Shown: positions 8,414 through 18,084, numbered from the stretch's first letter. The stretch is DNA of 64,000 nt from an uncultured Paracoccus sp. (GCF_937873615.1 NZ_CALMYP010000057.1:1-64000), one strand, 5' to 3'. Notes: generated from the letters alone by a model not told the origin. A program made the numbers and translations.

Positions 8414-8851
8414 GTCGAGACGCGCCCGTTCGGCCTCCGACAAGGGCGGCGCGGCTTCGGCCTCGGGCGAAACGCGGCGGCTGAGCAGGAACCGCCAGCC
8501 GAGCAGAAGCGCGATCAGCGCCATCAGCGGGCCGGCCAGATAGAGGATGAGATTGCCGCCGGTCGCCCGCGGCTCGAACAGCACGAATTCGCCGAAACGG
8601 TCGGTCACGGCATCGACGACCTGATCGTCGCTGTCACCGGCAACCAGCCTTTCGCGGACGTAAAGCCGAAGATCGCGGCTGATCGCGGCATTGGATTCGT
8701 CGATGGTCTCGCCCTGGCAGACCGGGCAGCGCAGCAGTTTCGAGATGTCGCGGGCGCGCGTCTCAAGCGCGGGATCGCCCAGCACCTCGTCGGGCTGCAC
8801 GGCCATGGCGGGCGTGGCCAGCAGCATCAGGATCAGGAACAGCCGCTTCAT
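8396..8851 (-). CDS. ccmH: Cytochrome c maturation protein CcmH/CycL
   Basis: The 151-residue thiol-disulfide protein reduces apocytochrome c cysteines before heme attachment in the periplasm. A signal peptide covers residues 1-17 (ending ATPAMA). The redox motif LRCPVCQ is near residues 41-47, and a single membrane helix follows at about 105-123 (LILYLAGPLMALIALLLGW). It overlaps the 3' end of ccmF by 4 bp, so the two are translationally coupled. The C-terminus lies in a 21-bp triplication. Confidence 0.93.
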   Translation of the reverse strand: MKRLFLILMLLATPAMAVQPDEVLGDPALETRARDISKLLRCPVCQGETIDESNAAISRDLRLYVRERLVAGDSDDQVVDAVTDRFGEFVLFEPRATGGNLILYLAGPLMALIALLLGWRFLLSRRVSPEAEAAPPLSEAERARLDEIMRE

Positions 8852-10809
8852 TCCGCCGGCACCCCCAGCGGCTGCTTGCGCCTTGCGCCCGCAGCCACCC
8901 GATAGCGGCGATCCGACAGGCTGATCAGCCCGCCAAGCGCCATCAACCCGCAGCCGAACCAGATCCAGATGGCGAAGGGTTTGATATAGCTGCGCACCGC
9001 CCAGCCACCGCCCTGCTGTTCGTCGCCGATCACCAGATAGATGTCGCGGAAAAGCCCGCTTTGAATGGCGGCCTCGGTCGTCGGCATGGCCTGCACCGGG
9101 TAGACGCGCTTTTCCGGGTGCAGAACGGCAATTTCGCGCCCGCCCTTCGCCACGCGCATCGTCGCCTTGGTCGAGGTATAGTTCGGGCCGGGCTCCTCAT
9201 GAACCTCGGCCAGGGTGACTTCATAACCGGCGATCTCGAAGGTTCCGCCAACGGGAAGGGTGCGGATATCCTCGACCTGCCAGGCCATCAGCAGACTGAT
9301 GCCGATGAAGGTCACGCCAAGCCCGGCATGGGCGCAGGCCTTGCCCCAATCGGCGCGCGGCAGCCGGCGCAGGCGCGAAAACCCGGCCGAGCCGGTGCGG
9401 AATTTCAACTCGGCAAGCGCCCCGAAAACCAGCCAGGAACCCAGGCCCGCGCCGATCACGGCCAATCCGCTATGTCCGGTCGAGATCGCGAAGACCAGCA
9501 CCATGACCGCAAGGGCGAGGGCTGCAGCACCGCGCAGGGGCATCAGCGCGCGACGGATATTGCCGCGTTTCCACGGGATGATCGCGCCCACCGGCAGGAC
9601 CAGTGCCAGCACGATCATGAAAGGGGTGAAGGCCTTCTCGAAGAAGGGCGCCCCGACCGACAGCTTGCGGTCGAAGAACATCTCGGCGATCAGCGGCCAG
9701 ACCGTGCCGATGAAGACGACGAAAGCCGCGACGGCGAGAAGGATATTGTTCAGCACCAGTGCCCCCTCGCGCGAGATCGGCGCGAAGACGCCCTTGGCCT
9801 GCATCGTCCCTGCCCGCGCCGCAAAAAGGGTCAGCGCACCGCCGACGAAACTCGCAAGGATCGCCAGGATGAAAACCCCGCGCTGCGGGTCCGAGGCGAA
9901 GCTGTGAACCGAGGTGATGACGCCCGAGCGCACGATGAAGGTGCCGATCAGCGAAAAGCCGAAGGCCATGATCGCCAGAAGGATCGTCCAGCTTTTCAGC
10001 ACCTCGCGCTTCTCGACGACGATGGCCGAATGCAGCAGCGCCGCCGCCAGCAACCAGGGCATGAAGCTGGCGTTTTCGACCGGGTCCCAGAACCAGAACC
10101 CGCCCCAGCCCAGCTCGTAATAGGCCCACCACGACCCGAGCGCGATGCCGACGGTCAGGAACATCCAGGCCGCCAGCGTCCATGGCCGGACCCAGCGTGC
10201 CCAGGCGGCATCGACGCGGCCTTCCAGCAGCGCGGCGACAGCGAAGGAAAACGCCATGCTGAGGCCGACATAGCCGAGATAGAGGAAGGGCGGATGGAAG
10301 GCGAGGCCCGGATCCTGCAACAGCGGGTTGAGATCGCGACCGTCGAAGGGCGCGATGTCGAAACGCATGAACGGGTTCGAGGTGAAGATGATGAAGGCAT
10401 AGAAGGCCGCCCCGATCGAGGCCTGCACCCCCAGCACCCGGGCGCGCAGGCTGGGCGGCAGATGCTCGCCAAAACTCGCCGCCGCGGCGCCGAACAGCGA
10501 CAGGATCATCACCCAGAGCAGCATCGAGCCCTCGTGGTTCCCCCAGACGCCCGAAAACTTGTAGAGCATCGGCTTGGCGCTGTGCGAATTCTCATAGACC
10601 AGCACGACCGAGAAATCCGAGGTGACAAAGGCCACGGTCAGCGCCGCGAAGGCAATCCCGACCAGCCCGAACTGGGCGATGGCGGCGGGCCGCGCCGCAT
10701 CCATCCAGGCGGGCCAGCCCTTTGCGGCACCGATCAGCGGCACGCTGGCCTGAAACAGCGACACCGCGAAGGCGAGGATGAGGGCGAAATGTCCAAGCTC
10801 GGCGATCAT
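8848..10809 (-). CDS. ccmF: Heme lyase CcmF
   Basis: This large integral membrane protein (653 residues) joins heme to apocytochrome c together with CcmH. It has about 15 hydrophobic segments and the tryptophan-rich WWD-type segment GWGGFWFWDPVENASFMPW. Histidines suited to heme ligation lie in NHEGSML, LAFHPPFLYLG and ITSVHSF. I start it at the ATG at 10809, which has GGGAG at a good distance; the open frame continues 74 codons upstream without family similarity. The ccm genes are split in this window: ccmE is 5.4 kb away on the other strand, and ccmABCDG are not seen. Confidence 0.95.
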   Translation of the reverse strand: MIAELGHFALILAFAVSLFQASVPLIGAAKGWPAWMDAARPAAIAQFGLVGIAFAALTVAFVTSDFSVVLVYENSHSAKPMLYKFSGVWGNHEGSMLLWVMILSLFGAAAASFGEHLPPSLRARVLGVQASIGAAFYAFIIFTSNPFMRFDIAPFDGRDLNPLLQDPGLAFHPPFLYLGYVGLSMAFSFAVAALLEGRVDAAWARWVRPWTLAAWMFLTVGIALGSWWAYYELGWGGFWFWDPVENASFMPWLLAAALLHSAIVVEKREVLKSWTILLAIMAFGFSLIGTFIVRSGVITSVHSFASDPQRGVFILAILASFVGGALTLFAARAGTMQAKGVFAPISREGALVLNNILLAVAAFVVFIGTVWPLIAEMFFDRKLSVGAPFFEKAFTPFMIVLALVLPVGAIIPWKRGNIRRALMPLRGAAALALAVMVLVFAISTGHSGLAVIGAGLGSWLVFGALAELKFRTGSAGFSRLRRLPRADWGKACAHAGLGVTFIGISLLMAWQVEDIRTLPVGGTFEIAGYEVTLAEVHEEPGPNYTSTKATMRVAKGGREIAVLHPEKRVYPVQAMPTTEAAIQSGLFRDIYLVIGDEQQGGGWAVRSYIKPFAIWIWFGCGLMALGGLISLSDRRYRVAAGARRKQPLGVPAE

Positions 10810-10894
10810 GAGGGGCTCCCGTTGCGCGGGCGGATCATACCCCCTCGTGCCGCGTGAAGCCAGCCGCAGCGCCGCGACGCCGCGCCGCAGCCGC

Positions 10895-11794
10895 CTAGTC
10901 GGCCGAGCTTTGCGCCTTGCGATAGGCCTGAATCTCGTCAACGACGAAATCGCGGAAGGCGATGACCCGACGAGAGCCGCGCAATTCCTCGGGGAAGGCC
11001 AGGAAGACCGGCACTTCGGCGGATTCGACATCGTCGAAGACGCGCACGAGTTCAGAGAAATCGGCGGTCAGATAATCGGGCAGCACACCGATGCCGACAT
11101 CGTTCAGCACCGCCTGCAACACGCCGAAGTAATTGTTCACCATCAGCAGGGATCGCGGGCTTTGTTCCAGCAATTGCTGCACCAGCAGCTTGCCCGCCGA
11201 GACCTGCGGCACGGCCGGATCCTGACAGATCAGCCGGTGCCGCGCCAGATCGGGCATCGAGGTCGGACGCCCGGCCTCGGCCAGATAGCTGCGGGTCGCG
11301 TAAAGCCGCATACGGATGTTCAGAAGACGGCGCCGGATCAGGTCGGACTGGCTGGGTTCCTTCATGCGGATGGCCACATCGGCCTCTCGCATGGGCAGAT
11401 CGAGCACGCGTTCCTCTAGGATCAGGTTGATCTTGAGATCGGGATACATCGCGTAGAGTTTATTCAGACGCGGCACCAGCCAGAGCGTGCCGAAACCGGT
11501 CGCCGCCGTCACCTTCAATTCGCCCATGACATGTTCTTCGCTGTCACGGATGCGCGCCTCGGCCATGTCCAGCTTGCTGGCCATTTCCGAGGTGGCGTTG
11601 AACAGCAGCTCGCCCTGTTCGGTCAGGATCAACCCGCGGGCGTGACGGTGGAACAGGGTGACGCCAAGCTGTTCCTCCAGCCCGCGGATCTGCCGGCTGA
11701 CGGCGGATTGCGACAGGCGCAGCGAATCACCGGCGTGGGTCAGGCTACCCGCATCCGCCACCGCATGAAAGATGCGCAGCTTGTCCCAATCCAT
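10895..11794 (-). CDS. LysR-family transcriptional regulator
   Basis: The 299-residue protein has an N-terminal winged helix (residues 1-60; AGDSLRLSQSAVSRQIRGLEEQLG is the recognition region) and a periplasmic-binding-fold effector domain from about residue 90. The start at 11794 (MDWDKLRIF) fits the family; an upstream extension of 39 codons is not conserved. It is divergent from the indolepyruvate oxidoreductase, and a 15-bp palindrome lies in the gap, so it probably controls that gene. The effector is unknown; an aromatic amino acid breakdown product would be logical. Confidence 0.88.
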   Translation of the reverse strand: MDWDKLRIFHAVADAGSLTHAGDSLRLSQSAVSRQIRGLEEQLGVTLFHRHARGLILTEQGELLFNATSEMASKLDMAEARIRDSEEHVMGELKVTAATGFGTLWLVPRLNKLYAMYPDLKINLILEERVLDLPMREADVAIRMKEPSQSDLIRRRLLNIRMRLYATRSYLAEAGRPTSMPDLARHRLICQDPAVPQVSAGKLLVQQLLEQSPRSLLMVNNYFGVLQAVLNDVGIGVLPDYLTADFSELVRVFDDVESAEVPVFLAFPEELRGSRRVIAFRDFVVDEIQAYRKAQSSAD

Positions 11795-11888
11795 GTTATG
11801 ACTTTCTAACGAAGATGCCCCGGAAACAATGCAACTCTTACCCGGGAACGCCCGTCCGGGCAACATAAGTAAACATCGCGTTTTTCGT

Positions 11889-11916
11889 TTGTGGGTCAGA
11901 ATTACTGACATATAAT
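11889..11916 (+). promoter_or_regulatory. Promoter and palindromic operator for the oxidoreductase gene
   Basis: A perfect -10 box TATAAT is at 11911-11916. A weak -35 TTGTGG at 11889-11894 is 16 bp upstream. Between them lies the palindrome GTCAG-AATTA-CTGAC (11895-11909), which fits the T-N11-A form of LysR sites. If this promoter is used, transcription starts near 11923, so the ATGs at 11915 and 11918 cannot be the start codon and the one at 11948 is preferred. Confidence 0.5.
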
Positions 11917-11947
11917 GATGACAACCACCGCGAGCATGGAGGGCGAG

Positions 11948-14900
11948 ATGGGGGTTCCTCAGGAACAGGCATTCTCACTGGCGGATCGCTTCGATCTGTC
12001 GAAATCGCAGGTGCTGCTGAACGGCACGCAGGCATTGGTGCGGCTGATGTTGATGCAGCAGGCCCGCGACCGGCAGGCCGGGCTGAGCACGGCCGGGCTG
12101 GTCACCGGCTATCGCGGCAGTCCGCTCGGCGGGGTCGATCTGGCGATGATGAAGGCCGACAAGCTACTGAAACAGAACGACATCCTGTTCCAGCCCGGGC
12201 TGAACGAGGATCTGGCCGCCACCGCCATCTGGGGCAGCCAGCAGGCCGAGCTACGCGGCGAGGGCAGATATGACGGCGTCTTCGCGCTGTGGTATGGCAA
12301 GGGGCCGGGGATCGACCGTTCCGGCGACGTGATGCGGCACGGCAATATGGCCGGCTCCTCGGCGCTTGGCGGGGTCGTCATGGCCATGGGCGACGACCAT
12401 ACGGGCGAGTCCTCGACCGTGCTGCATCAATCCGACTGGGCCATGGTCGATGCCTATATTCCGGTCATTTCGCCCGCAGGCGTGCAGGAAATTCTCGATT
12501 ATGGGCTTTACGCCTTCGCGCTCAGCCGTTTTGCCGGGGTCTGGACCGGGTTGAAGACGATGAAGGACACGGTCGAGGCCACATCCGTGGTCAATGGCGA
12601 CCCGTTCCGGCTGAATTTCGTGACTCCGCAGTTCAAGATGCCCGATGGCGGGTTGAACATCCGGCTGGGCGATACGCCGGTCGCGCAGGAAGCCCGGATG
12701 ATCGACTTCAAGCGTTTCGCGGCCGAGGCGTTTTCCCGCGCCAACCGCCTTGACCGACCGGTCTGGGGCAAGCCGGGCGCCAAGATCGGCTTTGTGGCGG
12801 CGGGCAAGAACTGGCTCGATCTGGTTCATGCCCTCGCCCTTCTGGGCATCGACGAGGACGAGGCCGAAAGGCTGGGCCTGAGCACCTACAAGATCGGCCA
12901 GACCTTCCCGATGGACATGAAGTCCTTCCAGGAATGGTCGGAACCGCTGGATCTGGTCATCGTGGTCGAGGAAAAGCGCAAGCTGATCGAGGTGCAGGTC
13001 AAGGAAGCCATCTTCGACAACCGCCATGGCCGCCGCGTCATCGGCTGGAAGCACGACCGCACTGGCGAGGAGGTCTTCCCGACGCGCTACGCGCTCGACC
13101 CGGTGATGATCGCGGAAAAGCTGGGCGGTATCCTGATCGAGGAAGGCCGGGGAACCGAGGGCATCCGCGCCGGGCTGGAGAAGCTTTCCGCCGCGCGCCG
13201 TGCCGACAATGCGCCGGAACTCGCGGTTCGGACGCCGTGGTATTGCTCGGGCTGCCCGCATAACAGCTCGACCCGCGTGCCCGAGGGCAGCCGCGCCTAT
13301 GCCGGCATCGGCTGTCACTACATGGTGCAGTGGATGGACCGCGACACGCTTGGCTTCACCCAGATGGGCGGCGAGGGCGCGAACTGGGTCGGCGAGGCGC
13401 CATTTTCGAAAAGACCTCATGTCTTTCAGAATCTTGGCGACGGAACCTATAATCATTCCGGCAGTCTCGCGATCCGTCACGCGGTCGATACGAAGACCAA
13501 TATCACCTACAAGATCCTGTTCAACGACGCCGTCGCCATGACCGGCGGCCAGCCGAACGAGGGCGGGCTGACCGCGCCCCAGATCGCGCGCGAACTGGTG
13601 GCGATGGGCGTCGATCCGGTGGTCGTGGTCTATGACGACAAGGAGGATGTGGACCCCGGACAATTCGACGGGCTGCGGATGGAAACCCGCGACAAGATGA
13701 TGTCGGTGCAGAAGGAACTGGCCGGGCGCGGCGGCACCTCGGCGATCCTCTATATCCAGACCTGCGCGGCGGAGAAACGCCGCCGCCGCAAGAAGGGCCT
13801 CTTTCCCGATCCCGACCGACGGATCTGGATCAACCCCGAGATCTGCGAGGGCTGCGGCGATTGCGGGGTGCAGTCGAACTGCGTCTCGGTCGTGCCGCTG
13901 GACACCGAACTGGGCCGCAAGCGGCAGATCGAGCAATCCAGCTGCAACAAGGATTATTCCTGCGTGAACGGCTTCTGCCCAAGCTTCGTCTCGGTCCGGG
14001 GCGGCAGGCTGAAGAAGCCGCAGGCGGCAGCGCTCGATCTGCCCGCCCTGCCCGCGCCCGGCCTGCCCGCCATCGACGGCACCCATAATATCGTCATCAC
14101 CGGCGTCGGCGGCACCGGCGTCGTGACCATCGGCGCGGTGCTGGCGCAGGCTGCGCATATCGACGGCAAGGGCGCCGGGATGATGGAGATGGCCGGCCTC
14201 GCCCAGAAGGGCGGCGCGGTCCATATCCACCTGCGCCTGGCCAACCGCCCCGAGGATATCAGCGCCATCCGCGTCGCCGTGGGCGAGGCCGATTGCATCA
14301 TCGGCGGCGATCTGGTGGTGACGGCGGGGGCCAAGACCATCGGGCTGATGACGCAAGGCCGCACCGGCGCCGTGGTCAACGATCACGAGATCATCACCGG
14401 CGAGTTCACGAAGAACCGCAACTTCCAGATCCCGTCCGAGCGGTTGAAGCTGTCGCTGCAGGCCCGGCTGGGGGATCGCGCGGCCTTCTTCGACGCCAAC
14501 AAGCTGGCGCAATCGGCACTTGGCGATTCGATCTATTCGAACATGCTGGTGCTGGGCGCCGCCTGGCAGCAGGGGCTGATCCCGCTGAGCGAAGACGCGA
14601 TCCTGAAGGCCATCGAGTTGAACGGTGCCAAGGTCGCGGAAAACCAGCGGGCCTTCCAGATCGGCCGTTGGGCGATGGTCGCCCCCGAAGCCGTCGCCGC
14701 CGCAACCGCGCCGGCCGAACCCGCGCCCGTCGATCCCATCGACTACCGCGCCGGTTTCCTGACCGAATATCAGGATGCGGCCTACGCGCAGCGCTTCCGC
14801 GACCTTGTCGCGCGGGCGCCCGAGGATCTGCGCGCGGATCTGGCCGAGGGCTATTTCAAGCTGCTGGCCTATAAGGACGAATACGAGGTCGCGCGCCTGC

Positions 14901-15346
14901 ACCTGAAAACCGCCGAGGGCGTGGCCCGCGAATTCGATGGCGACACGAAGCTGTCCTTCCACCTCGCGCCGCCGATCCTGCCCGGCCGCGATGCCGACGG
15001 GCGACCGAAGAAGCGCGAATTCGGGCCCTGGATCCTGCCCGCCTTCCGGCTACTGGCGCGGATGAAGGCGCTGCGCGGCACCGCCTTCGACCCGTTCGGC
15101 TGGCTGGCCGAGCGCCGGGCCGAGCGCGCCGCCATCGCCGAGTTCGAGGGTGACATGAAGGCGATCCTGCCCCGCATCACCCCGGCCACGGTCGAGACCG
15201 CGCGAGAGCTTTGCCGGCTGCCGCTCTCGATCAAGGGTTACGGCTTCGTCAAGGACGAGGCCATCGCCACCGCCAGGGCGCGACGCCTCGAACTGCTGGC
15301 CGCTTTCGACGCCGGGGGCACACCGCTGGCAACTGCGGCGGAATGA
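11948..15346 (+). CDS. Fused indolepyruvate:ferredoxin oxidoreductase
   Basis: The 1132-residue enzyme oxidatively decarboxylates indolepyruvate and other aryl pyruvates to acyl-CoA with ferredoxin as acceptor. It joins an IorA part (thiamine-diphosphate binding, with the [10 protein letters not shown] segment near residue 435) and an IorB part beginning near residue 700 ([14 protein letters not shown]). Between them are cysteine clusters ([13 protein letters not shown] and [13 protein letters not shown]) that could hold an iron-sulfur centre. This long single-chain form is typical of alpha- and betaproteobacteria. The start at 11948 has GGAGGG just upstream and agrees with the promoter. The product would feed aromatic acyl-CoA breakdown, and the paa genes are in the same window. 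Confidence 0.92.
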   Translation: MGVPQEQAFSLADRFDLSKSQVLLNGTQALVRLMLMQQARDRQAGLSTAGLVTGYRGSPLGGVDLAMMKADKLLKQNDILFQPGLNEDLAATAIWGSQQAELRGEGRYDGVFALWYGKGPGIDRSGDVMRHGNMAGSSALGGVVMAMGDDHTGESSTVLHQSDWAMVDAYIPVISPAGVQEILDYGLYAFALSRFAGVWTGLKTMKDTVEATSVVNGDPFRLNFVTPQFKMPDGGLNIRLGDTPVAQEARMIDFKRFAAEAFSRANRLDRPVWGKPGAKIGFVAAGKNWLDLVHALALLGIDEDEAERLGLSTYKIGQTFPMDMKSFQEWSEPLDLVIVVEEKRKLIEVQVKEAIFDNRHGRRVIGWKHDRTGEEVFPTRYALDPVMIAEKLGGILIEEGRGTEGIRAGLEKLSAARRADNAPELAVRTPWYCSGCPHNSSTRVPEGSRAYAGIGCHYMVQWMDRDTLGFTQMGGEGANWVGEAPFSKRPHVFQNLGDGTYNHSGSLAIRHAVDTKTNITYKILFNDAVAMTGGQPNEGGLTAPQIARELVAMGVDPVVVVYDDKEDVDPGQFDGLRMETRDKMMSVQKELAGRGGTSAILYIQTCAAEKRRRRKKGLFPDPDRRIWINPEICEGCGDCGVQSNCVSVVPLDTELGRKRQIEQSSCNKDYSCVNGFCPSFVSVRGGRLKKPQAAALDLPALPAPGLPAIDGTHNIVITGVGGTGVVTIGAVLAQAAHIDGKGAGMMEMAGLAQKGGAVHIHLRLANRPEDISAIRVAVGEADCIIGGDLVVTAGAKTIGLMTQGRTGAVVNDHEIITGEFTKNRNFQIPSERLKLSLQARLGDRAAFFDANKLAQSALGDSIYSNMLVLGAAWQQGLIPLSEDAILKAIELNGAKVAENQRAFQIGRWAMVAPEAVAAATAPAEPAPVDPIDYRAGFLTEYQDAAYAQRFRDLVARAPEDLRADLAEGYFKLLAYKDEYEVARLHLKTAEGVAREFDGDTKLSFHLAPPILPGRDADGRPKKREFGPWILPAFRLLARMKALRGTAFDPFGWLAERRAERAAIAEFEGDMKAILPRITPATVETARELCRLPLSIKGYGFVKDEAIATARARRLELLAAFDAGGTPLATAAE

Positions 15347-15410
15347 CCTCTGTCATGGACTTTCGGCAGGTCGCGGCTTATGTCGCGATCTGAACTGGCA
15401 GGGGCGGAAC

Positions 15411-16223
15411 ATGGCGGTAGGCGTTTTCGATTCGGGTCTGGGCGGGCTGACCGTCTACAAGGCGATCCGCAACCGGCTGCCCGATCTGCCGCTTGTCTAT
15501 TTCGGCGACAATGCCCATGCGCCCTACGGCGTGCGCACCGCCGACGACATCTATGAACTGACCTGCGCGGCGACCGAACGGCTCTGGGCCGAGGGCTGCG
15601 ATCTGGTGATCCTCGCCTGCAACACCGCCTCTGCCGCCGCGCTGCGCCGGATGCAGGAAAAATTCGTCCCCCCGAACAAGCGCGTGCTGGGCGTCTTCGT
15701 GCCGCTGATCGAGGCGCTGACCGAACGGCAATGGGGCGACAACTCGCCCCCGCGCGAGGTCGCGGTGAAGCATGTGGCCCTGTTCGCCACGCCGGCCACC
15801 GTCGCCAGCCGCGCCTTCCAGCGCGAACTGGCCTTCCGCGCCATCGGCGTCGATGTCGAGGCACAGCCCTGCGGCGGCGTCGTCGATGCGATCGAGGATG
15901 GCGACGAGATCCTGGCCGAAGCGCTCGTCACCAGCCATGTCGAGGCCTTGAAGCGCCGGATGCCGCACCCGCAGGCCGCGATCCTCGGCTGCACGCATTA
16001 CCCGTTCATGCAGGACGCTTTCCAACACGCCCTCGGCCCCGAAGTGACGCTGTTCAGCCAGGCCAGCCTGGTCGCCGAAAGCCTTGCCGACTATCTGGAG
16101 CGCCGCCCCGAATTCATCGGCAGCGGCACGGAATCGAAATGCCTGACCACCGGCAATCCCGCCCGGGTCTCGTCCAAGGCAACGCAGTTCCTGCGCCAGA
16201 AGATCCCCTTCGAATCCGCCTGA
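15411..16223 (+). CDS. murI: Glutamate racemase
   Basis: This enzyme makes D-glutamate for peptidoglycan. The 270-residue chain has the aspartate in FDSGLGG (residues 6-12) and the two catalytic cysteines C70 (ACNTASA) and C194 (GCTHYPF). It begins 64 bp after the oxidoreductase and is followed 9 bp later by ccmE, so the two may be co-transcribed. Confidence 0.93.
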   Translation: MAVGVFDSGLGGLTVYKAIRNRLPDLPLVYFGDNAHAPYGVRTADDIYELTCAATERLWAEGCDLVILACNTASAAALRRMQEKFVPPNKRVLGVFVPLIEALTERQWGDNSPPREVAVKHVALFATPATVASRAFQRELAFRAIGVDVEAQPCGGVVDAIEDGDEILAEALVTSHVEALKRRMPHPQAAILGCTHYPFMQDAFQHALGPEVTLFSQASLVAESLADYLERRPEFIGSGTESKCLTTGNPARVSSKATQFLRQKIPFESA

Positions 16224-16232
16224 GGAATCGCC

Positions 16233-16676
16233 ATGAAGTCGTTGAAAAAGAAACGTAGAATCCAGATCCTCATTGCCGCCGCCCTGGCCATCGGGCTGGC
16301 CGCGGTCCTGATCGGCTACGGGTTTCAGGACGGCATCAACCTGTATCGCGCACCGACCCAGGTGGTCGAGGAACCGCCCTCGGATGGCGAGGTCTTCCGC
16401 CTTGGCGGGCTGGTCGAGGACGGTACCCTGACCCGTGGCGCGGGCGAGACGATCAGCTTCAGCGTTACCGATGGCGACTATTCGATCCCGGTCAGCTTCA
16501 CCGGCGTCTTGCCCGACCTGTTCGAGGAAGGTCAGGGCATGATCGGCACCGGCAAGATGCAGGGCGAGACCTTCGTCGCCACCGAGATCCTCGCCAAGCA
16601 TGACGAGAATTACATGCCCAAGGAAGTCATCGACTCGCTGAAGGCAACCGGCGTCTACGAGGACCCGAACAGCTAG
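16233..16676 (+). CDS. ccmE: Heme chaperone CcmE
   Basis: CcmE takes heme from CcmC and passes it to the CcmF-CcmH lyase on the periplasmic face. The 147-residue protein has a basic N-terminus and a membrane anchor at about 11-30. An OB-fold follows, and the covalent heme histidine H123 lies in KHDENYMP (with Y127). Its partners ccmF and ccmH are at 8.4-10.8 kb. Confidence 0.95.
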   Translation: MKSLKKKRRIQILIAAALAIGLAAVLIGYGFQDGINLYRAPTQVVEEPPSDGEVFRLGGLVEDGTLTRGAGETISFSVTDGDYSIPVSFTGVLPDLFEEGQGMIGTGKMQGETFVATEILAKHDENYMPKEVIDSLKATGVYEDPNS

Positions 16677-16692
16677 GGCAACGCCCGCCTTC

Positions 16693-16708
16693 TTAACCCG
16701 CGCTTAAC
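16693..16708 (+). promoter_or_regulatory. Full CtrA-type box
   Basis: The sequence TTAA-CCCGCGC-TTAAC matches the alphaproteobacterial CtrA consensus TTAA-N7-TTAAC exactly. It lies 48 bp before the endolysin start. CtrA is known to control lysis and release of gene transfer agents in Rhodobacter, which supports a functional site. Confidence 0.6.
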
Positions 16709-16755
16709 GCATCAGGCGCAGCCTCGTCCCCGTTTCAAAGCAGAAGGGGGACGGG

Positions 16756-17367
16756 ATGAAATCCGTGGATGAAATCGCCGCCGAGATCGTGGCGCGTGAA
16801 GGGGGGTATGTGAACGACCCTGACGACCCGGGCGGGGCGACGAATTACGGCGTCACCATCGGCACGATGCGGCGCCTCGGGCTGGACCTGAACGGCGACG
16901 GGCGCGTCGATACCGCAGATGTGAAGGCGCTAAGCCGGGCGCAGGCGGCGAACATCTTCAAGGAACATTACTTCCGCCGGCCCGGCATCGAACGCCTGCC
17001 AAGTATACTGCACGCCAGCGTCTTCGACATGTATGTCAATGCCGGCGCAAATGCGGTGAAGATCCTGCAACAGCTGGTCAGTGCGATGGGCTTTCCGGCC
17101 GCAGATGACGGTCTGATCGGCCCACGCACCATTGCCGCCGTCAGCGCCGCCGCGAAAGCTGCACCGCACCACATCGCCGATGCCTACGGGATCGCGCGGC
17201 GCAACTATTACTACGCCCTCGCCGATGCCCGCCCCGCCAGCCGCAAATACGCCGCCACTCGCGCCGGCGGCAAGGGCGGCTGGATCACCCGGGCCGAGGC
17301 GTTCATCGCCCCGAAATACCACCTGAGCGCCAGCCAGCACCGCGAAAGGACCGCCAGATGGGCATGA
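16756..17367 (+). CDS. Holin-associated N-acetylmuramidase (GTA-type endolysin, GH108)
   Basis: The 203-residue cell-wall hydrolase has the glycoside hydrolase 108 signature at residues 14-35, with catalytic glutamate E15 in REGGYVNDPDDPGG followed by TNYGVT. A peptidoglycan-binding-like helix region follows (DGLIGPRTIAA). There is no signal peptide, so it needs the holin encoded directly downstream, whose start overlaps its end by 10 bp. Rhodobacterales use such a pair, unlinked from the capsid cluster, to release gene transfer agent particles. No capsid genes are in this window. A cut-down prophage lysis cassette is the alternative reading. Confidence 0.85.
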   Translation: MKSVDEIAAEIVAREGGYVNDPDDPGGATNYGVTIGTMRRLGLDLNGDGRVDTADVKALSRAQAANIFKEHYFRRPGIERLPSILHASVFDMYVNAGANAVKILQQLVSAMGFPAADDGLIGPRTIAAVSAAAKAAPHHIADAYGIARRNYYYALADARPASRKYAATRAGGKGGWITRAEAFIAPKYHLSASQHRERTARWA

Positions 17368-17906
17368 TCGACCGCTTCCTCGGCATGGGTGCCGCCGCCG
17401 AGACGGTGTCCAACGCCGCCGCCAATGTGACTGAAATCTTCCGCGAGAACGCCACCCGGCGGATGGAACTGGATGAGGAGGCTTACCACCACGCCATCAC
17501 CCAGCTTTCCGCCGAATTCGGCGCGAATCGTCGGGGGTGGTTCGACGATTTGATGAACGGCCTCAACCGCCTGCCCCGGCCCTTCCTGACGCTGGGGACG
17601 CTTGGCCTGTTTGTCTATGCGATGATCGAGCCCGCCGGATTTTCGCAACGCATGCTTGGGTTGCAGACCGTGCCCGAACCGCTCTGGTGGCTGTTGGGCG
17701 CCATCGTCTCGTTCTATTTCGGCGCGCGAGAGGCGCATTACTTCCGCGCCCGCAGCTTTCCGCAGAAGATCGAGAAATCGGTCCTGCCCGCACCCGGCGG
17801 CCCGGAACGGGGTTCCTCCGACATGGCGGCAGACGGACCAATCGGTTTGGGCGATAACGCCGCATTGCAGGATTGGGTCGCCAGCCGTCAGGCTTCCCTA
17901 ACGTAA
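17358..17906 (+). CDS. Holin family protein
   Basis: The 182-residue protein has two hydrophobic segments, at about 73-93 (PFLTLGTLGLFVYAMIEPAG) and 108-122 (PLWWLLGAIVSFYFGAREAHY). A soluble N-terminal helix and a hydrophilic tail flank them, as in the holins paired with GTA endolysins. It would open the inner membrane so that the muramidase reaches the wall. The gene overlaps the muramidase by 10 bp, and transcription probably ends at the terminator at 18058-18084 or at an earlier site. Confidence 0.82.
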   Translation: MGMIDRFLGMGAAAETVSNAAANVTEIFRENATRRMELDEEAYHHAITQLSAEFGANRRGWFDDLMNGLNRLPRPFLTLGTLGLFVYAMIEPAGFSQRMLGLQTVPEPLWWLLGAIVSFYFGAREAHYFRARSFPQKIEKSVLPAPGGPERGSSDMAADGPIGLGDNAALQDWVASRQASLT

Positions 17907-17922
17907 ACGGAAGAGTTTGCCA

Positions 17923-17978
17923 TGTAATCAATGCATAGCGGATATGCTGCATATGCAGCACGTTCATGCTTGATTACA
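17923..17978. repeat. Nested inverted repeats (possible operator or cruciform)
   Basis: An inner perfect palindrome TGCTGCATATGCAGCA (17945-17960) sits within outer arms TGTAATCA (17923-17930) and TGATTACA (17971-17978). The two dyads are almost concentric (centres 17950.5 and 17952.5). The outer arms extend to 13 pairs with one bulge. The right arm overlaps the candidate -35 box of the small RNA promoter, as a repressor site would. Confidence 0.65.
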
Positions 17979-17998
17979 GGGCAGCCTGCCCCTACATC
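17970..17998 (+). promoter_or_regulatory. Candidate promoter for a small RNA
   Basis: A -35-like TTGATT (17970-17975) and a -10-like TACATC (17993-17998) are separated by the ideal 17 bp. Initiation would fall near 18005, just before a stable hairpin. The -10 box is a poor match, so this rests mainly on geometry. Confidence 0.4.
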
Positions 17999-18004
17999 AG
18001 TCCT

Positions 18005-18084
18005 CGAAGGCGCTGGTTGAGGCAACTCTCAGACCTTCACCTCCCTGTTGGACTTGGGCCGGGCTTCATGCCCGGCTTTTTTTT
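18005..18084 (+). ncRNA. Candidate ~80-nt small RNA
   Basis: A hairpin (18006-18038) pairs GAAGG with CCTTC, then CTG with CAG, then GAG with CTC around the tetraloop GCAA, a GNRA loop. A pyrimidine-rich single-stranded linker follows (about 18039-18057, with ACCTCCCTG, complementary to ribosome binding sites). The last part is an intrinsic terminator. Stem-loop, unpaired seed-like stretch and terminator is the usual layout of a base-pairing bacterial sRNA. It could also be a short leader of purL, which starts 106 bp further on. I do not recognise the family. Confidence 0.45.
18058..18084 (+). terminator. Intrinsic terminator
   Basis: A perfect 7-bp stem GCCGGGC/GCCCGGC (18058-18064 and 18070-18076) with loop TTCAT is followed by eight T residues (18077-18084). 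Confidence 0.9.

Noticed and set aside
9061..10857. Plus-strand open frame of 598 codons opposite ccmF
   Set aside because: Coding shadow: extreme Arg/Gly/Gln/His content, no domain, and ccmF is certain on the other strand.
12251..14962. Minus-strand open frame of 903 codons opposite the oxidoreductase
   Set aside because: It lies wholly antisense to a gene with clear family motifs; its composition is the His/Arg/Asp-rich type produced by reading high-GC codons backwards, and it has no domain.
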